The position numbers and the translations under genes are program-made. Below are positions 62,615 through 64,000 of a stretch of DNA of 64,000 nucleotides, piece after piece. The stretch covers positions 62,001-126,000 of the forward strand of contig NZ_JAFR01000009.1 of assembly GCF_000526235.1 (NCBI RefSeq). Direction: 5' to 3'. The DNA is from Acholeplasma granularum ATCC 19168. GTDB taxonomy: Bacteria; Bacillota_I; Bacilli_A; Acholeplasmatales; Acholeplasmataceae. The stretch's first letter is position 1. Each line of letters opens with the position of its first letter. The notes beneath the pieces were generated by a model. The model was given only the letters and a program-made list of their open reading frames with translations. It did not search any database and was not told the DNA's origin.

Positions 62615-63363
62615 AAAAGTATACTAAAATAAATGCATTAATGTTTGATAAATGGGTAGAAGAAGGATGGAAATGGGGTATTCCAATTACACTAGATGCA
62701 TATTATGAAGCACAAAAGGGTAATTGGGATATGCAACTTACACCAAATAAGTTTGTACCTAAAGAATGGTTTGGTAATTTAAAGGGTAAAAAAGTATTAG
62801 GGCTTGCTAGTGGTGGTGCACAGCAAATGCCTATTTTTAAAGCCTTAGGTGCAGATGTTGTATGTCTTGATTTTTCTTCTAAACAATTAGAAAGTGAATT
62901 AATTTTTTCTAAAATGGCAGGTTATGATATTAAGTTAGTAAAATACGATATGACAGATCCCTTACCATTTGAAGATGAAACCTTTGATTTAATATTTCAT
63001 CCAGTATCTAATGTCTATATAGAAAAAGTCGAACCTGTTTTTAAGGAATGTTATAGAATACTTAAAAAAGGTGGCATATTATTATCAGGACTTGATAATG
63101 GACTTAATTTTGCATTCGATTCAGAAGATGGCAAAATATTATTTGATTTACCATTTAATCCGTTACTAGATAAAGAGCAATATGACTTTATGGTTTCAAA
63201 TGATTATGGTATACAATTTTCACATACACTTGAAGAACAAATTGGTGGTCAATTAAAATCTGGTTTTACTTTATTTGATTTATATGAAGATACAAATGAA
63301 TCAGGCATATTAAAAGATAATAATATTCCGACATTTACTGCAACAAAATCCGTAAAGATATAA
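62611..63363 (+). CDS. Class I SAM-dependent methyltransferase
   Basis: This 250-residue methyltransferase has motif I VLGLASGGAQQMP (about residues 58-70), the acidic end of strand 2 in VVCLDFSSKQLE, motif II region YDMTDPLPFEDETFDLIFHP and the post-II segment YRILKKGGILLSGLDNG, as in small-molecule methyltransferases (methyltransf_11/25). The substrate is unknown. It starts within the stop of the M50-like gene (ATGA), suggesting functional coupling. Confidence 0.85.
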   Translation: MKKYTKINALMFDKWVEEGWKWGIPITLDAYYEAQKGNWDMQLTPNKFVPKEWFGNLKGKKVLGLASGGAQQMPIFKALGADVVCLDFSSKQLESELIFSKMAGYDIKLVKYDMTDPLPFEDETFDLIFHPVSNVYIEKVEPVFKECYRILKKGGILLSGLDNGLNFAFDSEDGKILFDLPFNPLLDKEQYDFMVSNDYGIQFSHTLEEQIGGQLKSGFTLFDLYEDTNESGILKDNNIPTFTATKSVKI

Positions 63364-63387
63364 AAAAAATACCTTCAATGAAAGTAT
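63362..63387 (-). terminator. Terminator after tRNA-Thr (minus strand)
   Basis: On the minus strand ATACTTTC and GAAGGTAT (63369-63376 and 63380-63387) form an 8-bp stem with a wobble pair, followed by eight Ts. Confidence 0.65.
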
Positions 63388-63392
63388 ATGAA

Positions 63393-63466
63393 TGGTGCCC
63401 AATGCAAGAATCGGACTTGCGATTCATCCTTACCATGGATGCGTGATGCCACTTCACCAATTGGGC
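63393..63466 (-). tRNA. tRNA-Thr (anticodon GGT)
   Basis: A 74-base tRNA with encoded CCA. Acceptor GCCCAAT/ATTGGGC, D stem GTGA/TCAC, anticodon stem CATCC/GGATG around ATGGTAA (anticodon GGT), and T stem GCAAG/CTTGC. All four stems are perfectly paired. The T loop is TCCGATT, so position 55 is C where nearly all tRNAs have U. An extended -10 (TGATATAAT, 63487-63495) lies upstream on the minus strand. Confidence 0.9.
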
Positions 63467-63779
63467 ATATTTATGCGTGCAAAATGATTATATCAAACTA
63501 AAGATTAAAAATAAAGCCCTAATGGGCAATTGTGAAATTCTTTACAACACGCTAAATTTTAAATATGTGTAAATCATTCAATTTATATATGAGTATTTAC
63601 ATTATGAAAATGTCTTATAAACATAGTCTCTTATATTAAAAATACATAAATTTACTTTATTCAAATGAGTGAATATAAACATAAAATCTAATTAGATGGA
63701 TGTTTTTAAGCCAAGTAGTCATTAAACTCATGAAAATAGATTACTCTAAGTACGAATAAAAATAAAATATGTTTTTATG
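63467..63779. other. AT-rich intergenic region without recognised genes
   Basis: About 310 bases between tRNA-Thr and the cold-shock gene. It holds the minus-strand -10 for the tRNA at its left edge. I see only short hairpins, for example GCCC-TAAT-GGGC near 63518 and TTTATTCA...TGAATATAAA near 63658. No open frame with a ribosome binding site, no RNA family and no repeat is recognised. Confidence 0.5.
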
Positions 63780-63808
63780 TTGTTATTTACAAAATTAAAG
63801 TGTATAAT
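63780..63808 (+). promoter_or_regulatory. Promoter of cold-shock gene
   Basis: TTGTTA (63780-63785), a 17-base spacer and TATAAT (63803-63808). The resulting leader is only about 45 bases, much shorter than that of E. coli cspA. Confidence 0.75.
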
Positions 63809-63859
63809 GACTATAGGTTTGAAAAAACCAAGAGATCTAAAGAAGGAGTATTGCATTTA

Positions 63860-64000
63860 ATGAAAGGTACTGTTAAATGGTTCGATGCAGGTAAAGGTTA
63901 CGGCTTTATCACTGCAGAAGACGGTAAAGATGTATTTGTTCACTATTCAGCTATTCAAACTGATGGTTACAAATCACTAGCTGAAGGCGACCAAGTAGAA
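63860..64000 (+). CDS. Cold-shock protein CspA family (3' end cut by window)
   Basis: The first 47 residues of a cold-shock domain protein, an RNA chaperone. It begins [17 protein letters not shown] with RNP1 (KGYGFI) and RNP2 (VFVHY) intact. AGAAGGAG lies 10 bases before the ATG. The gene continues past the window edge; the family is usually 65-70 residues. Confidence 0.95.
   Translation, partial: MKGTVKWFDAGKGYGFITAEDGKDVFVHYSAIQTDGYKSLAEGDQVE

Noticed and set aside
1-64000. Mycoplasma/Spiroplasma genetic code (TGA as Trp)
   Set aside because: TGA ends several intact genes (58912-58914, 60700-60702, 62612-62614) and conserved Trp residues are TGG.

Overview
The window is AT-rich DNA from a low-GC bacterium of the Firmicutes/Mollicutes group. 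An Acholeplasma-like (Acholeplasmataceae) origin fits best. It has both PolC and DnaE, scattered single tRNA genes with encoded CCA, FakA, a T-box leader and secreted proteins tethered by C-terminal membrane segments with no LPXTG sorting signal. TGA is used as a stop (galT at 58912-58914, the DUF402 gene, the M50 gene) and Trp is TGG, so the code is standard. That argues against Mycoplasma or Spiroplasma and is compatible with Acholeplasma. The assignment is inferred; no rRNA is present.

Region 1 (1-30.8 kb) is housekeeping. It holds a flavodoxin, dnaE, an M29 aminopeptidase, an FMN reductase, a beta-propeller lactonase, acpP, leuS, a nucleotidyltransferase-like gene, adhE, an AAC(3)-like acetyltransferase, the tRNA wobble-modification pair mnmL-mnmM, a DUF1189-like membrane protein, polC and a YccA/Bax-inhibitor protein. 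These are followed by pheS-pheT behind a Phe T-box, rlmN-rsgA-rpe-thiN, rpmB (minus strand), fakA and tRNA-Leu(GAG).

Region 2 (about 30.8-60.0 kb) is the notable part: a roughly 29-kb locus that looks built for uronic-acid polysaccharides of the glycosaminoglycan type. Block A (33.07-37.25 kb) is GNAT, nagB, ROK-like kinase, PIG-L deacetylase and sirtuin, a likely amino-sugar branch. Block B (37.4-56.4 kb) is an RpiR regulator, a GH88 unsaturated glucuronyl hydrolase, two ABC permeases, kduI, a giant Ig-like surface protein, a giant heparinase II/III-type surface lyase, a solute-binding lipoprotein, a PL8 lyase without signal peptide and a beta-helix surface protein. Block C (56.4-60.0 kb) is an AraC regulator divergent from galT-nahK. 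The inferred flow is: surface lyase cuts polymer, lipoprotein and permeases import unsaturated oligosaccharides, cytoplasmic PL8 and GH88 finish the cut, KduI takes the uronate, and kinase/deacetylase/NagB or NahK/GalT take the hexosamine. The transporter ATPase, KduD/KdgK/KdgA, NagA, hexosaminidase and sulfatases are not in the window.

Region 3 (60.1-64.0 kb) returns to small housekeeping units: a DUF402 phosphatase, a PgpA-like protein, tRNA-Gly(GCC), an M50-like membrane protease with a methyltransferase, tRNA-Thr(GGT), and a cold-shock protein cut by the window end.
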